A stretch of 64,000 nucleotides of DNA, from NCBI RefSeq assembly GCF_963674565.1, contig NZ_OY771430.1:2666001-2730000 (forward strand), in the 5' to 3' direction. Positions 16,576 through 24,500 of the stretch are shown in pieces. Origin of the DNA: an uncultured Carboxylicivirga sp. (GTDB lineage: Bacteria; Bacteroidota; Bacteroidia; Bacteroidales; Marinilabiliaceae). The notes beneath the pieces were generated by a model that was given only the letters and a program-made list of their open reading frames with translations, ran no database searches and was not told the DNA's origin. Within the stretch, counting starts at the first letter, position 1, and the number at the start of each line of letters is the position of its first letter. Position numbers and translations under genes: made by a program.

Positions 16576-18345
16576 TTATTCTATTCCTGTCATAAGAGCA
16601 TCAAGAGCCTGCTGATCAAAGACTGAATTATTTTGTCTGTTGAAAAGTGCTGAGGCATTTTCACCCATATTACCGGCATCCCAGTAAAATGGAAGCATTC
16701 CATGTAATTTAGCCTGATATGCAACATATTTCAAGTAATAAGCCCTCGAGTTGAGATGTAACTGCAGATCATCACCTGTTAGAAAAGTTCTTTTGATAGC
16801 TGCAAACTCGCCTAATATCACAGGAATTCCTTTGTCAACAAATTGACTTTTCATCAAACCAAATAATTCTTCAATGTCGTCCTCTTCACCCCAGTTGGCA
16901 TTTCGGTTTGTTAAATTTGTTGAATGATAATTTGCTCCCCAGAAATAAAACATCTTGCCCCAATTGGCATCTTCTGTCATCAAACAGAACTGATAAGGTG
17001 TGTAGTAATGAATTTCAGCCATTAATCGATCATCAACAATATCCTCAGGCATTGATGTCATTAGCTGATTTGTTTTTTCAATATCGGTGGAAGGTCCCTG
17101 AACCACTAATACCCGATATGCATTCTTCCCTCCGGTTGCCCTTACAGCATCAATAAAGGTCTGATGATACGACATCAGAACATTCATCTGGGTTTCATTT
17201 TCGACATTGGGTTCATTGGCTCCTGCAAAAATCAGATGTTCATCAAAATCACGAAGATGTGTTGCAATCTGCTGCCAGAAAGCCTTTTGTTTGGCATTAT
17301 TCTCATATTGCGCCTCTATAGTGCAATTATTCTCCATCCATCCACCATCCCAATGGATATTAAGTACAGCATACATATCATTATCAACGCAGTACTTAAC
17401 CACCTCTTTTACTCTATCCAACCAAACAGATTTGATTTTAGCCGTCTCTGCATTTTCTAAATACTGATTCCACGAACACGGTATACGAATGGCATTAAAA
17501 CCATTGGATTTTACCAGTTTTATCAACTCTTCAGTAACCATAGGATTACCCCAGGCCGTTTCTCCACCAATTGCTTCTAATGTGTTTCCAATATTCCATC
17601 CTATTTTAATTTTGGAAGCCAATTGTAATGCTGAACTCTCCATTCCAGTCTGATCCGGGGCTATTGGTGTGGTATTATAATCAGGGTATAATCCTGCTTT
17701 CTGGGTGATAGTTATCTCTATCGAATTAGCATTTTCGCCCGAAATAATCAAAGAAGTTGAGCGTTCATTTGTTCCCGATAATGCATCAACTGCAATTTGT
17801 ATTTGTGTTTCACCTTCACCTCCTGATGTGCCATCTAACACTACCCAATTTGCAGATTTTTGAATAGTCCATAATGGAGCTGTTGATGTAATAGTAAACG
17901 AGCCTGATATATTCTTCTCAATAAAATCAATCTTTGCCAAATCAGATTGAAGCGAGTACAAGTATTCCGACGATGGTTGTTGGACAATTACTTTTACAGG
18001 ATCAGCAGTACCTGCTGAAATAAGTAGTGTATCGTAACGATTAATCAGTGTTCTGCCTGTAACATTAACAACGATACTTTCTACCGAACTGGTACCCTGA
18101 TCATTTGAAAGTTCAATTTCTTCAGCATTAGAATTATATATTTGCCAGGATGGCGAATTTGTTTTGATATTAAAGGAATTACTTCCTCCATCTGCAGGTA
18201 TGCTAATTTTGGTTGGAGTTACCGTTAATGTTTGCTTGATTTCATCTTTCTCGCATCCTGAAAAGAGGAATAGAATCAGCAGAAACCAGGAGAAATATAT
18301 TGGATTAGTAGAACTGGTTTTCTTGTATCGTTTTGGATTTTCCAT
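16576..18345 (-). CDS. BACON-BACON-GH5 endo-glucanase lipoprotein
   Basis: A 589-aa surface lipoprotein (signal ending FLFSGC). Two BACON domains (about residues 35-125 and 130-215) precede a GH5 barrel starting at ASKIKIGWNIGNTLEA. Catalytic residues are E378 (FAGANEPN) and E513 (ILGEFAAIK), with HYYTPYQF between. BACON plus subfamily-4-like GH5 is the architecture of Bacteroides endo-xyloglucanases and mixed-linkage glucanases. I start at the ATG at 18345; an upstream in-frame TTG at 18351 has no support. It is the first gene of the four-enzyme operon, 94 bp after the membrane AraC gene. A backbone-cutting role on xyloglucan or a related beta-glucan fits the neighbours, but this is inference. 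Confidence 0.87.
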   Translation of the reverse strand: MENPKRYKKTSSTNPIYFSWFLLILFLFSGCEKDEIKQTLTVTPTKISIPADGGSNSFNIKTNSPSWQIYNSNAEEIELSNDQGTSSVESIVVNVTGRTLINRYDTLLISAGTADPVKVIVQQPSSEYLYSLQSDLAKIDFIEKNISGSFTITSTAPLWTIQKSANWVVLDGTSGGEGETQIQIAVDALSGTNERSTSLIISGENANSIEITITQKAGLYPDYNTTPIAPDQTGMESSALQLASKIKIGWNIGNTLEAIGGETAWGNPMVTEELIKLVKSNGFNAIRIPCSWNQYLENAETAKIKSVWLDRVKEVVKYCVDNDMYAVLNIHWDGGWMENNCTIEAQYENNAKQKAFWQQIATHLRDFDEHLIFAGANEPNVENETQMNVLMSYHQTFIDAVRATGGKNAYRVLVVQGPSTDIEKTNQLMTSMPEDIVDDRLMAEIHYYTPYQFCLMTEDANWGKMFYFWGANYHSTNLTNRNANWGEEDDIEELFGLMKSQFVDKGIPVILGEFAAIKRTFLTGDDLQLHLNSRAYYLKYVAYQAKLHGMLPFYWDAGNMGENASALFNRQNNSVFDQQALDALMTGIE

Positions 18346-18348
18346 TAA

Positions 18349-18376
18349 CAACTGAAGTAAAAATTGAATTCAGTTG
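18349..18376 (-). promoter_or_regulatory. Inverted repeat in the GH5 leader
   Basis: Perfect 8-bp arms CAACTGAA (18349-18356) and TTCAGTTG (18369-18376), 12 bp apart, end three bases before the GH5 start codon. It could be an operator for the adjacent AraC protein, or an RNA hairpin masking the translation start. No TAnnTTTG box is visible in the 94-bp gap. Confidence 0.4.
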
Positions 18377-18439
18377 TAATGATACATATTTCGATGAATT
18401 TCAGTTTGACAAAAAATGAAAAACCTTTTACAAAAAATG

Positions 18440-19558
18440 TTATGCCTGAGAATCACGATATTCAGATGGGCTCATTTGTGTCTCAACCTTAAAAACCCGA
18501 TTAAAATGGCTCTGATTATTAAAGCCAACTTTAAAAGCTATTTCTCCAATATTTAAATCAGTTTGACTCAATAAACGCTTTGCTTCATTTATTCTGATTC
18601 GATTGATGTAGGTTTTAAAATTGCAATTGAATTGTTCGTTTATAATCTGAGTAATTTTTCTTTGTAGTATACCGGTTTCTTTTGCAACCAGGTCAAGAGT
18701 CAAGTCATTATTTTGAAACGATTGATTGATATAATCAATACATATCTCATCATTTGATTGGTTGCCTGTTTCTATTTCAACGGGTTTATAAGCAATGGTT
18801 ATTTCTGCTTTTTTCGTCTTTCGAAACATTTTCCAATAATTGAAAAGATACAACAGCATTATTACAGATAAATAGATTACTGCCAATGCAATAAAAATCA
18901 ACTTATTATTTCGCGTAAAAGAAATAGAATATACGTTCAATGTTTTCTCTTTTTCTATTTCAGGAGCATAGGCTGATCCAATATTTACATGAATAATCTG
19001 ACTAAAATCCGGCTTTATTATTTCTGATTCTGAAATCTGATGCAGATCTAACCACCATTCCGGATGCTTCAACTGATTAAATGGAATTTGATAATTAGTT
19101 TTTTTCTCTGAGATACTCAGATAAGAATGATGCAGGTTTTCATCCTCTGAATTGATGTTATATTCATCTGGAATTGGTGTGTAGAGAGCAATCCCTAAGC
19201 GATCGATATTTGTACCCGACAAACAAAGATTGATTTGATTGTATTTACCGGCATCAATTAGTTTGCTTGCAGCAGGAGTTACCCTAAATCCAGCATAGGG
19301 GCTATAAAATCCTTCTTTCAACTGAAAACGAAACACAAACACAGAATCGGAATTACTCATTTCTGTAATCTCGCTTCGCCCTCCGTTAACATCATCAGTA
19401 TAATCTTCAATTATGTACTGATCAGAAACAGGCAAAATAATCAGATCTTGTATCGAAGCTAAATAAAGGATAACGGATATTAATAAAACAGATAAAACCG
19501 CAACAGGAATCACGAAATATTTTGATGTAATTACTTTTTGGGCTTTACCTTGAATCAT
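18440..19558 (-). CDS. Membrane-anchored AraC-family regulator with extracytoplasmic sensor
   Basis: A 372-aa protein with an unusual layout. One membrane segment lies at about residues 15-33 (FVIPVAVLSVLLISVILYL) and a second at about 219-240 (IFIALAVIYLSVIMLLYLFNY). Between them are ~185 residues rich in beta strands (FVFRFQLKEGFYSPYAGFRVTP, LCLSGTNIDRLGIALYTP) that look like a carbohydrate-binding jelly roll. The C-terminal ~90 residues are a full AraC double helix-turn-helix (LTLDLVAKETGILQRKITQIIN, IGEIAFKVGFNNQSHFNRVFK). It has no kinase or receiver, unlike hybrid two-component regulators. Its position directly upstream of the GH5 operon suggests that it senses the glycan and activates these genes. 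Confidence 0.85.
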   Translation of the reverse strand: MIQGKAQKVITSKYFVIPVAVLSVLLISVILYLASIQDLIILPVSDQYIIEDYTDDVNGGRSEITEMSNSDSVFVFRFQLKEGFYSPYAGFRVTPAASKLIDAGKYNQINLCLSGTNIDRLGIALYTPIPDEYNINSEDENLHHSYLSISEKKTNYQIPFNQLKHPEWWLDLHQISESEIIKPDFSQIIHVNIGSAYAPEIEKEKTLNVYSISFTRNNKLIFIALAVIYLSVIMLLYLFNYWKMFRKTKKAEITIAYKPVEIETGNQSNDEICIDYINQSFQNNDLTLDLVAKETGILQRKITQIINEQFNCNFKTYINRIRINEAKRLLSQTDLNIGEIAFKVGFNNQSHFNRVFKVETQMSPSEYRDSQA

Positions 19559-19949
19559 TAAGAATATTGTTTTAATCTGTATACGACAAATATACTTAAT
19601 TAACAGAAACCTGTTTTAACCTCAACACCTGTGTTACCTAACTTCTGCTTTAAAAAAAATATCCCAGCGCAATTTATTATTAAACAGGGTTAACATTTTG
19701 TCTGGGAACCAATGGCTACCATACCATCCCCCCCACCGGGCAGTTGCTGCTAAAAAACAGGCGGTAGTATGTAATTAATGCTAACTTCCCTCGGTATATT
19801 ACCTCCCATCCTGTCTAACAATAAAATACCACAAAGTATTATTTCATTAATCATTAACAATTGATAATTAATTTAATAGCATTTATCCACAATATTACTT
19901 CGTTAAACTAAAAAGGCGTGTGTTTATTAGCATAATACCGGTATTCTGC

Positions 19950-19957
19950 TATTTTTG
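19950..19957 (+). promoter_or_regulatory. -7 box TATTTTTG with adjacent 12-bp palindrome
   Basis: TATTTTTG matches TAnnTTTG, and the perfect palindrome AATACCGGTATT ends four bases upstream. A consensus TTTG -33 element is missing (TTTA is nearest). It would drive the small frame at 19986 and possibly the HD-domain gene. Confidence 0.4.
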
Positions 19958-19985
19958 TAAGTACTAATTATTAAAGCCAAACACT

Positions 19986-20078
19986 ATGAAATCCAATATT
20001 GCCTTACGTGTATCCTCCTATATACTTATAGTTAAAAGCTTAAAAACAAAAAGCTGTGATAAGACCTATAAGAAATAG
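19986..20078 (+). CDS. Possible 30-aa small protein or gene relic
   Basis: An ATG-to-TAG frame of 30 codons (MKSNIALRVSSYILIVKSLK and ten more, lysine-rich) starts 29 bp after a good -7 box. It could be a true small peptide, or the 5' stub of a lost gene left when the cassette-like region was inserted. I do not recognise it. Confidence 0.2.
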   Translation: MKSNIALRVSSYILIVKSLKTKSCDKTYKK

Positions 20079-20135
20079 TTACGTCATACAATGACGGTTA
20101 CAGGGTAGTTGGGCACAAGTTAAACTCACCAACTT

Positions 20136-21329
20136 ATGAAAACAACACTAGATGAAAACATCGCAAAACAAATTTTAGAGAATAACCTTAGAAAAGAGTA
20201 TAAAACTCTATCCAGACATGCCTGTTTTAGCAATATTGCTCAAAGATTTGAAAAGGAGAAAGTACCTGATAGAATAAATATTAGACCAGCTTTTTTTCAT
20301 GATACAGATAGAATTATTCATTCTCTCGCTTATACTAGATATATTGATAAAACACAAGTGTTTTATTTGTTTGAGAATGATCACATAACACATCGAGTAT
20401 TACATGTTCAATTAGTTTCAAAAATTGCGAGAGTAATTGGGCGTTGTTTATCTCTAAATGAAGACTTGATAGATGCAATATCTTTGGGACATGACTTAGG
20501 ACATGTTCCTTACGGTCATGATGGAGAAAGAAAACTTACTGAAATTCTAAATAAATATACCGGAGAATATTTTTGTCACAATGCTCAAAGTGTTCGTTCA
20601 CTTCAGATGCTTGAAAAGAAAGGAGAAGGATTAAATCTAACAGTTCAAGTTTTGGATGGAATTCTTTGCCACAATGGTGAACTTATGCTTAAGGAATACA
20701 AACCTAATTATAATAAAACCTCAGATGAATTTTATAAAGAATATCATAATTGCTGGAAGATTAAAGACTTTAGTAAATCAATTATTTCGATGACATTGGA
20801 AGGTTGTGTTATGAGAATTGCGGATGTTATTGCTTACATTGGTAGAGATTTGGAAGATGCAATTACTCTAGGTTTAATAACTAGACAGGACATTCCCAAG
20901 TCCGTATCAGATTTAATTGGAGACAACAATTCTGATATTATAAATAATTTCTCTTTAGATATTATTAATAATAGTTTTGATAAAGATTACATACAGTTAT
21001 CAGACGAAAAATTTGAAGCAATAAAAGAGTTTTATGATTTTAGCAAAACAAATATTTATCAAAATCCTTTAAAATCAACTCAAGACGATAAGATCCGGAA
21101 TATGTTTGACGTACTTTTTGAAGAATATCTAAATGACTTAGAATCTGGCAAAAATAAAACATCTATAACTAAGAATTATTTGCCAAGAATGAATGACTAC
21201 TATAAAGAGAATTATTCAAAACCAAGAATTGTTTGTGATTACATAGCAGGTATGACAGATGACTTTTTCAATAATGAATTTAAGAATTTACTTATTCCTC
21301 AAAGTTTTGGATATAGTTTAAAAAAATAA
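20136..21329 (+). CDS. dGTPase-family HD-domain phosphohydrolase
   Basis: A 397-aa cytosolic HD-domain protein related to dGTP triphosphohydrolase. Motifs in order are RIIHSLAYTRYIDKTQVF (substrate-site helix), HRVLHVQLVSKIAR (first metal His), GHDLGHVPYGHDGE (the HD pair and second His) and CVMRIADVIAYIGRDLEDA (final metal Asp). All metal ligands appear intact. Housekeeping Dgt removes triphosphate from dGTP; such enzymes can also act in anti-phage nucleotide depletion. This gene sits outside any operon between cassette-like spacers, which favours an accessory role (inference). The spacer end GTTGGGCACAAGTTAAA lies just before the start codon. Confidence 0.85.
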   Translation: MKTTLDENIAKQILENNLRKEYKTLSRHACFSNIAQRFEKEKVPDRINIRPAFFHDTDRIIHSLAYTRYIDKTQVFYLFENDHITHRVLHVQLVSKIARVIGRCLSLNEDLIDAISLGHDLGHVPYGHDGERKLTEILNKYTGEYFCHNAQSVRSLQMLEKKGEGLNLTVQVLDGILCHNGELMLKEYKPNYNKTSDEFYKEYHNCWKIKDFSKSIISMTLEGCVMRIADVIAYIGRDLEDAITLGLITRQDIPKSVSDLIGDNNSDIINNFSLDIINNSFDKDYIQLSDEKFEAIKEFYDFSKTNIYQNPLKSTQDDKIRNMFDVLFEEYLNDLESGKNKTSITKNYLPRMNDYYKENYSKPRIVCDYIAGMTDDFFNNEFKNLLIPQSFGYSLKK

Positions 21330-21409
21330 AAACCTATGCCTAACCGCTAAAAATAAAGCACACCACAGCTTAATCCAGTAAACGTTGGCACCCATTAAGA
21401 AAACAAACT

Positions 21410-22447
21410 ATGAGATTTTTACTTATTATTTTATCTATTTGCATTTGGACTAGTTGCTCTGAAAAGAAAGAATATACTTTAATTAAGGGAACAATTAAAG
21501 GTGAAATACCAAATGAAATTTTCTATACCTTACCTGTTGAGGGCATTTGCAATCGGAATTTTGTTGAAACAATAAAACCAGACTCATTTGGCAATTTTAG
21601 CATCAAAATTAATAACACAAAACCATTGTTTTTAAAAATCTCAACAAAAAGGAGAAGTCATTCCTATTTCTTAATAGCTGAACCAAGTAACTATTATGAA
21701 ATAGAACTCGAAATATCCCAAGAGGACAAGACTGATTTTATAAATAAGAAGGTAACTGATATACAAACGTTTTATGATGGACTTCCAAAGGAAGATATGA
21801 TGAATTGTAGATTTTTTACTGAGCAAGACATTAACAACTATATTGAAATTATAGATAGTTTAAATCATGAATTAAATAGTGAATTAAGTCATATCAATCA
21901 GTTAAAAGGGTCAAGTCATATGTCTCAAGAAGTGTATGAACTTATTAAACAAGACAGAAAAGTTTATTATGCAACAATGATTTGTCGTCTTATCTCAGCT
22001 TGCAATTTTGATTTTATTAACAAAGAGCATAAGACCTCACAAGAAATTTTAAAACTGTGGGAAAATGCAATCTCTAAAGTTGATTTAACAGACGAAAGAA
22101 CTCTTCAGGCAGTTCATATTTATGATTTGCTAGATTTTCAAATTTGGTATAAAATGTATCAAACTTATAATATGAATGAAATAAAGGAATTGAGGGCAAA
22201 CTATCGCAAAGAAGGATTAATTCATTCACATACTATATCATTAGCAAAAGAATATCTACCTGTTGAAACCCTGGAGTTTTATATTGCTTCTTATATTACT
22301 TTTCAATCAAACCAAATAAAAAATCAAAAAGAAAAGGAATTAATTGAAGTAATGCAACAATACAAATTAGACTATCCCCAAAGTCCTTTTATAAATAGCT
22401 TAGAGAATAAAATAGAAAGAATCAGAAAGCAAATTTTAAAAGATTAA
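21410..22447 (+). CDS. DUF4369-like lipoprotein lacking a thioredoxin domain
   Basis: A 345-aa lipoprotein (signal IWTSCS, Cys near residue 17). Residues about 25-120 resemble the DUF4369 N-terminal domain (IKGTIKGEIPNEIFYTLP, PDSFGNFSIKI, YFLIAEPSNYYEIEL) that normally precedes a TlpA/AhpC-type thioredoxin domain in Bacteroidota. The rest is helical (residues 125-345) and no CxxC thioredoxin motif follows. It is likely periplasmic. It is preceded by the spacer end AACGTTGGCACCCATTAAG and followed by a long structured spacer, so it looks like a single-gene cassette. Function unknown. Confidence 0.65.
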   Translation: MRFLLIILSICIWTSCSEKKEYTLIKGTIKGEIPNEIFYTLPVEGICNRNFVETIKPDSFGNFSIKINNTKPLFLKISTKRRSHSYFLIAEPSNYYEIELEISQEDKTDFINKKVTDIQTFYDGLPKEDMMNCRFFTEQDINNYIEIIDSLNHELNSELSHINQLKGSSHMSQEVYELIKQDRKVYYATMICRLISACNFDFINKEHKTSQEILKLWENAISKVDLTDERTLQAVHIYDLLDFQIWYKMYQTYNMNEIKELRANYRKEGLIHSHTISLAKEYLPVETLEFYIASYITFQSNQIKNQKEKELIEVMQQYKLDYPQSPFINSLENKIERIRKQILKD

Positions 22448-22621
22448 TCACGGGTGGTAACCCGCTGGCATAAAGCATGGCTCGTTCGCCTCTTCCTGAC
22501 GCCTTTGTCTACTGTCTTAGTCCCCCTAGCGGGTGACACGACACCACGACTAACGTGCCACGACTTCATCAAGCAAATGTTGTACATTAAATTGATACAT
22601 TAGACTTTAATTAACCAAGCA
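22448..22621. repeat. Structured cassette-like spacer
   Basis: A GC-richer non-coding spacer that can fold into an imperfect hairpin: ACCCGCT (22460-22466) pairs with AGCGGGT (22528-22534), and GGTGG/CCACC-type segments extend the stem. A 28-bp block at 22459-22486 matches 23311-23338 at 22 positions. Both copies follow a stop codon directly. Confidence 0.55.
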
Positions 22622-23302
22622 ATGAAAAAACTTATTATTATTACACTACTTACAGCTCTAACTCAATTTTTGTTTTCACAGAATACAAGATTTGGACTTG
22701 AAATTTATGGTGGACTTTCAAACTATATGGACAAATACAATGAACTCACTGACTATAAATTTAAGATTAGCTATGGAGCCTCATTGTTACTTGACTTTAA
22801 ATTGAAAGAGAAAATATATTTGCAATCCGGGATCGGATATATTAATAATGGTAACTCTTCTGAAGGGAAAGGAAATTACACTGATGGTACTCCAGTTGAG
22901 GGCACGTTTAAAATTTCTTATAGCCAAAACTACATAACTTTACCAATAAACAGCTGCTTTATCAACCTAGGTAAAAAGGAGAAGATAGGAATAATAGCGG
23001 GAATATATTATGCCTATATGCTATCTACCATTTCCCGGTTAAATTATTACAATGAAGAAGGATTAAATACTTGGAGTGATAAGCGTAATATAACAAACGA
23101 ATCAATGAATCTAAATCGTCATGATTTTGGATTGAATGGTGAGATTAATAGACATTTAACAACAGTCAACAATTTTACTTTTTCAATTGGGCTTTATGGA
23201 AAACTAGGATTACTTGCAACCCGAAAAAATGATTCTGATGGCTATGGCTACTCTAATTACTCATTTGGATTAAAAACAATCGTTCGGATGAAGAATAAAT
23301 AA
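22622..23302 (+). CDS. Outer-membrane beta-barrel protein (porin-family-like)
   Basis: A 226-aa protein with a signal peptide (LIIITLLTALTQFLFS). It is followed by alternating hydrophobic strands typical of small PorT/OmpW-like barrels: RFGLEIYGGLSNYMDKY, SYGASLLLDFKLKEKIYLQSGIGY, NYITLPINSCFI, IGIIAGIYYAYML, FTFSIGLYGKLGLL, and a C-terminal strand YSFGLKTIVRMK. Function unknown. It lies between two copies of the cassette-like spacer, with a bidirectional terminator 70 bp downstream. Confidence 0.7.
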   Translation: MKKLIIITLLTALTQFLFSQNTRFGLEIYGGLSNYMDKYNELTDYKFKISYGASLLLDFKLKEKIYLQSGIGYINNGNSSEGKGNYTDGTPVEGTFKISYSQNYITLPINSCFINLGKKEKIGIIAGIYYAYMLSTISRLNYYNEEGLNTWSDKRNITNESMNLNRHDFGLNGEINRHLTTVNNFTFSIGLYGKLGLLATRKNDSDGYGYSNYSFGLKTIVRMKNK

Positions 23303-23340
23303 CGTTGTCCAACACGCTGGAATACAACATGGCTTATTGC
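23303..23340. repeat. Second copy of the cassette-like spacer block
   Basis: The block at 23311-23338 (AACACGCTGGAATACAACAT then GGCTTATT) matches 22459-22486 at 22 of 28 positions and is directly preceded by AACGTTGTCC, right after a stop codon. Confidence 0.5.
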
Positions 23341-23371
23341 ACAACAATAAAAAGATAAATACTATATAAAA

Positions 23372-23404
23372 GAAAAGCCCGTTCAACAGTCGAACGGGCT
23401 TTTC
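23372..23404. terminator. Bidirectional intrinsic terminator
   Basis: A perfect 13-bp stem (GAAAAGCCCGTTC / GAACGGGCTTTTC) with a 7-nt loop has A and T tracts on both sides. It lies between convergent genes ending at 23302 (+) and 23421 (-) and can serve both. Confidence 0.9.
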
Positions 23405-23420
23405 ACCTATTATTAAAACT

Positions 23421-24488
23421 CTATTTCAAGTTCTCTTTAAAGAATTTCTCTAATTTATCGAATGGAATAACATCCACTTTATCATACAGATCGGTATGCA
23501 CTGCACCCGGGATAATCATTAATTCTTTAGGTTCGTTTGCTGCTTTATAAGCATCTTCGCTAAAATAACGAGAGTGAGCATTCTCACCGGCAATAATTAA
23601 TATCGGACGAGGAGTAATCTCATTGATGTAAGTCAACAACGGCATATTCATAAATGATAATGCATTAGTTGCTGTCCATGATCCGTTTGAGTTGATTGAG
23701 CGTGGGTGGAAACCTCTTTCAGTCTTATAGTAATTAACATAGCCCTGAACAAACTCTGGTTCTTCACCTGTTAATTGTTCTGGTTCAGGCAAACCGGCAG
23801 TACCGTAAACTGGTTGACCCGCTTCAGCATCCTTCCAGCGTTGCTCACCTAATTGTTTTAGCATACCATCGCGTTGTTCAGCAGTCATACTATCAAAATA
23901 ACCTTTTGCAGTTACGCGCGACATGTCGTACATACTTGCTACCGCAGTAGCTTTAACTCTTTTATCAACAGCTGTAGCATTTAAGCCCATACCACCAAAA
24001 CCACAGATTCCCATGATACCCACTTTTTCTCTGTCAACAAATGATTGTACGCCTAAGAAATCAATGGCAGCACTAAAATCTTCTGTATTGATATCAGGAG
24101 AGGCAACATTGCGAGGCTCACCTCCGCTCTCACCTGTGAATGACGGATCGAATGCTACAACAGCAAATCCACGCTGAGCCAACTCATTGGCATACAAACC
24201 TGACGACTGCTCCTTTACGGCTCCATAAGGTCCGCTAACTGCAATGGCTGCTAATTTTTCTTCTCCTCTGTTTTTTGGCAGATATAAATCACCTGTTAAT
24301 GTAATTCCGTAACGATTTTTAAATGTTACTTTTTCTCTTGTAACATCATCGCTTAATTTAAATGTATAGTGTTCTTCTTGTTTTGTCATTTCTTCTTTCT
24401 TTTGTTCTTGTTTAGGACTTGAACAAGCCTGAGTCATTAGTATAAATGCCCCGGCCATCATCATTGATATTGTTTTTACTCTGTTCAT
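23421..24488 (-). CDS. Alpha/beta hydrolase lipoprotein with Cys nucleophile
   Basis: A 355-aa lipoprotein (signal AGAFILMTQACSS). It is a dienelactone-hydrolase/acetyl-xylan-esterase-like alpha/beta hydrolase: VTFKNRYGITLTGDLYLPKNR opens the fold and GICGFGG is the nucleophile elbow with Cys162 in the usual Ser position. The catalytic His is probably in IPGAVHTDLYDKVD near the C-terminus. Cys nucleophiles occur in dienelactone hydrolases, so this is not necessarily inactive. It is the last gene of a CMD-cupin-hydrolase operon (12 bp after the cupin stop), predicted to be under the AraC regulator at 35.5 kb. The substrate is unknown. Confidence 0.8.
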   Translation of the reverse strand: MNRVKTISMMMAGAFILMTQACSSPKQEQKKEEMTKQEEHYTFKLSDDVTREKVTFKNRYGITLTGDLYLPKNRGEEKLAAIAVSGPYGAVKEQSSGLYANELAQRGFAVVAFDPSFTGESGGEPRNVASPDINTEDFSAAIDFLGVQSFVDREKVGIMGICGFGGMGLNATAVDKRVKATAVASMYDMSRVTAKGYFDSMTAEQRDGMLKQLGEQRWKDAEAGQPVYGTAGLPEPEQLTGEEPEFVQGYVNYYKTERGFHPRSINSNGSWTATNALSFMNMPLLTYINEITPRPILIIAGENAHSRYFSEDAYKAANEPKELMIIPGAVHTDLYDKVDVIPFDKLEKFFKENLK

Positions 24489-24500
24489 GTGTTTTGCTTT

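Larger units (their letters stand above)
19559..20135. other. 577-bp intergenic region
   Basis: No gene that I can support firmly. The first 250 bp look featureless apart from a C-rich run near 19725. A promoter-like block with a 12-bp palindrome AATACCGGTATT (19934-19945) and TATTTTTG (19950-19957) precedes a 30-codon frame at 19986-20078. The last 60 bp carry CGTCAT-ACA-ATGACG (20081-20095) and GTTGGGCAC, resembling the spacer ends of the cassette-like genes that follow. Confidence 0.5.

Noticed and set aside
20136..23302. Integron with integrase and attI
   Set aside because: No tyrosine recombinase gene or attI-like site in the window; only the spacer resemblance remains, reported as a finding.
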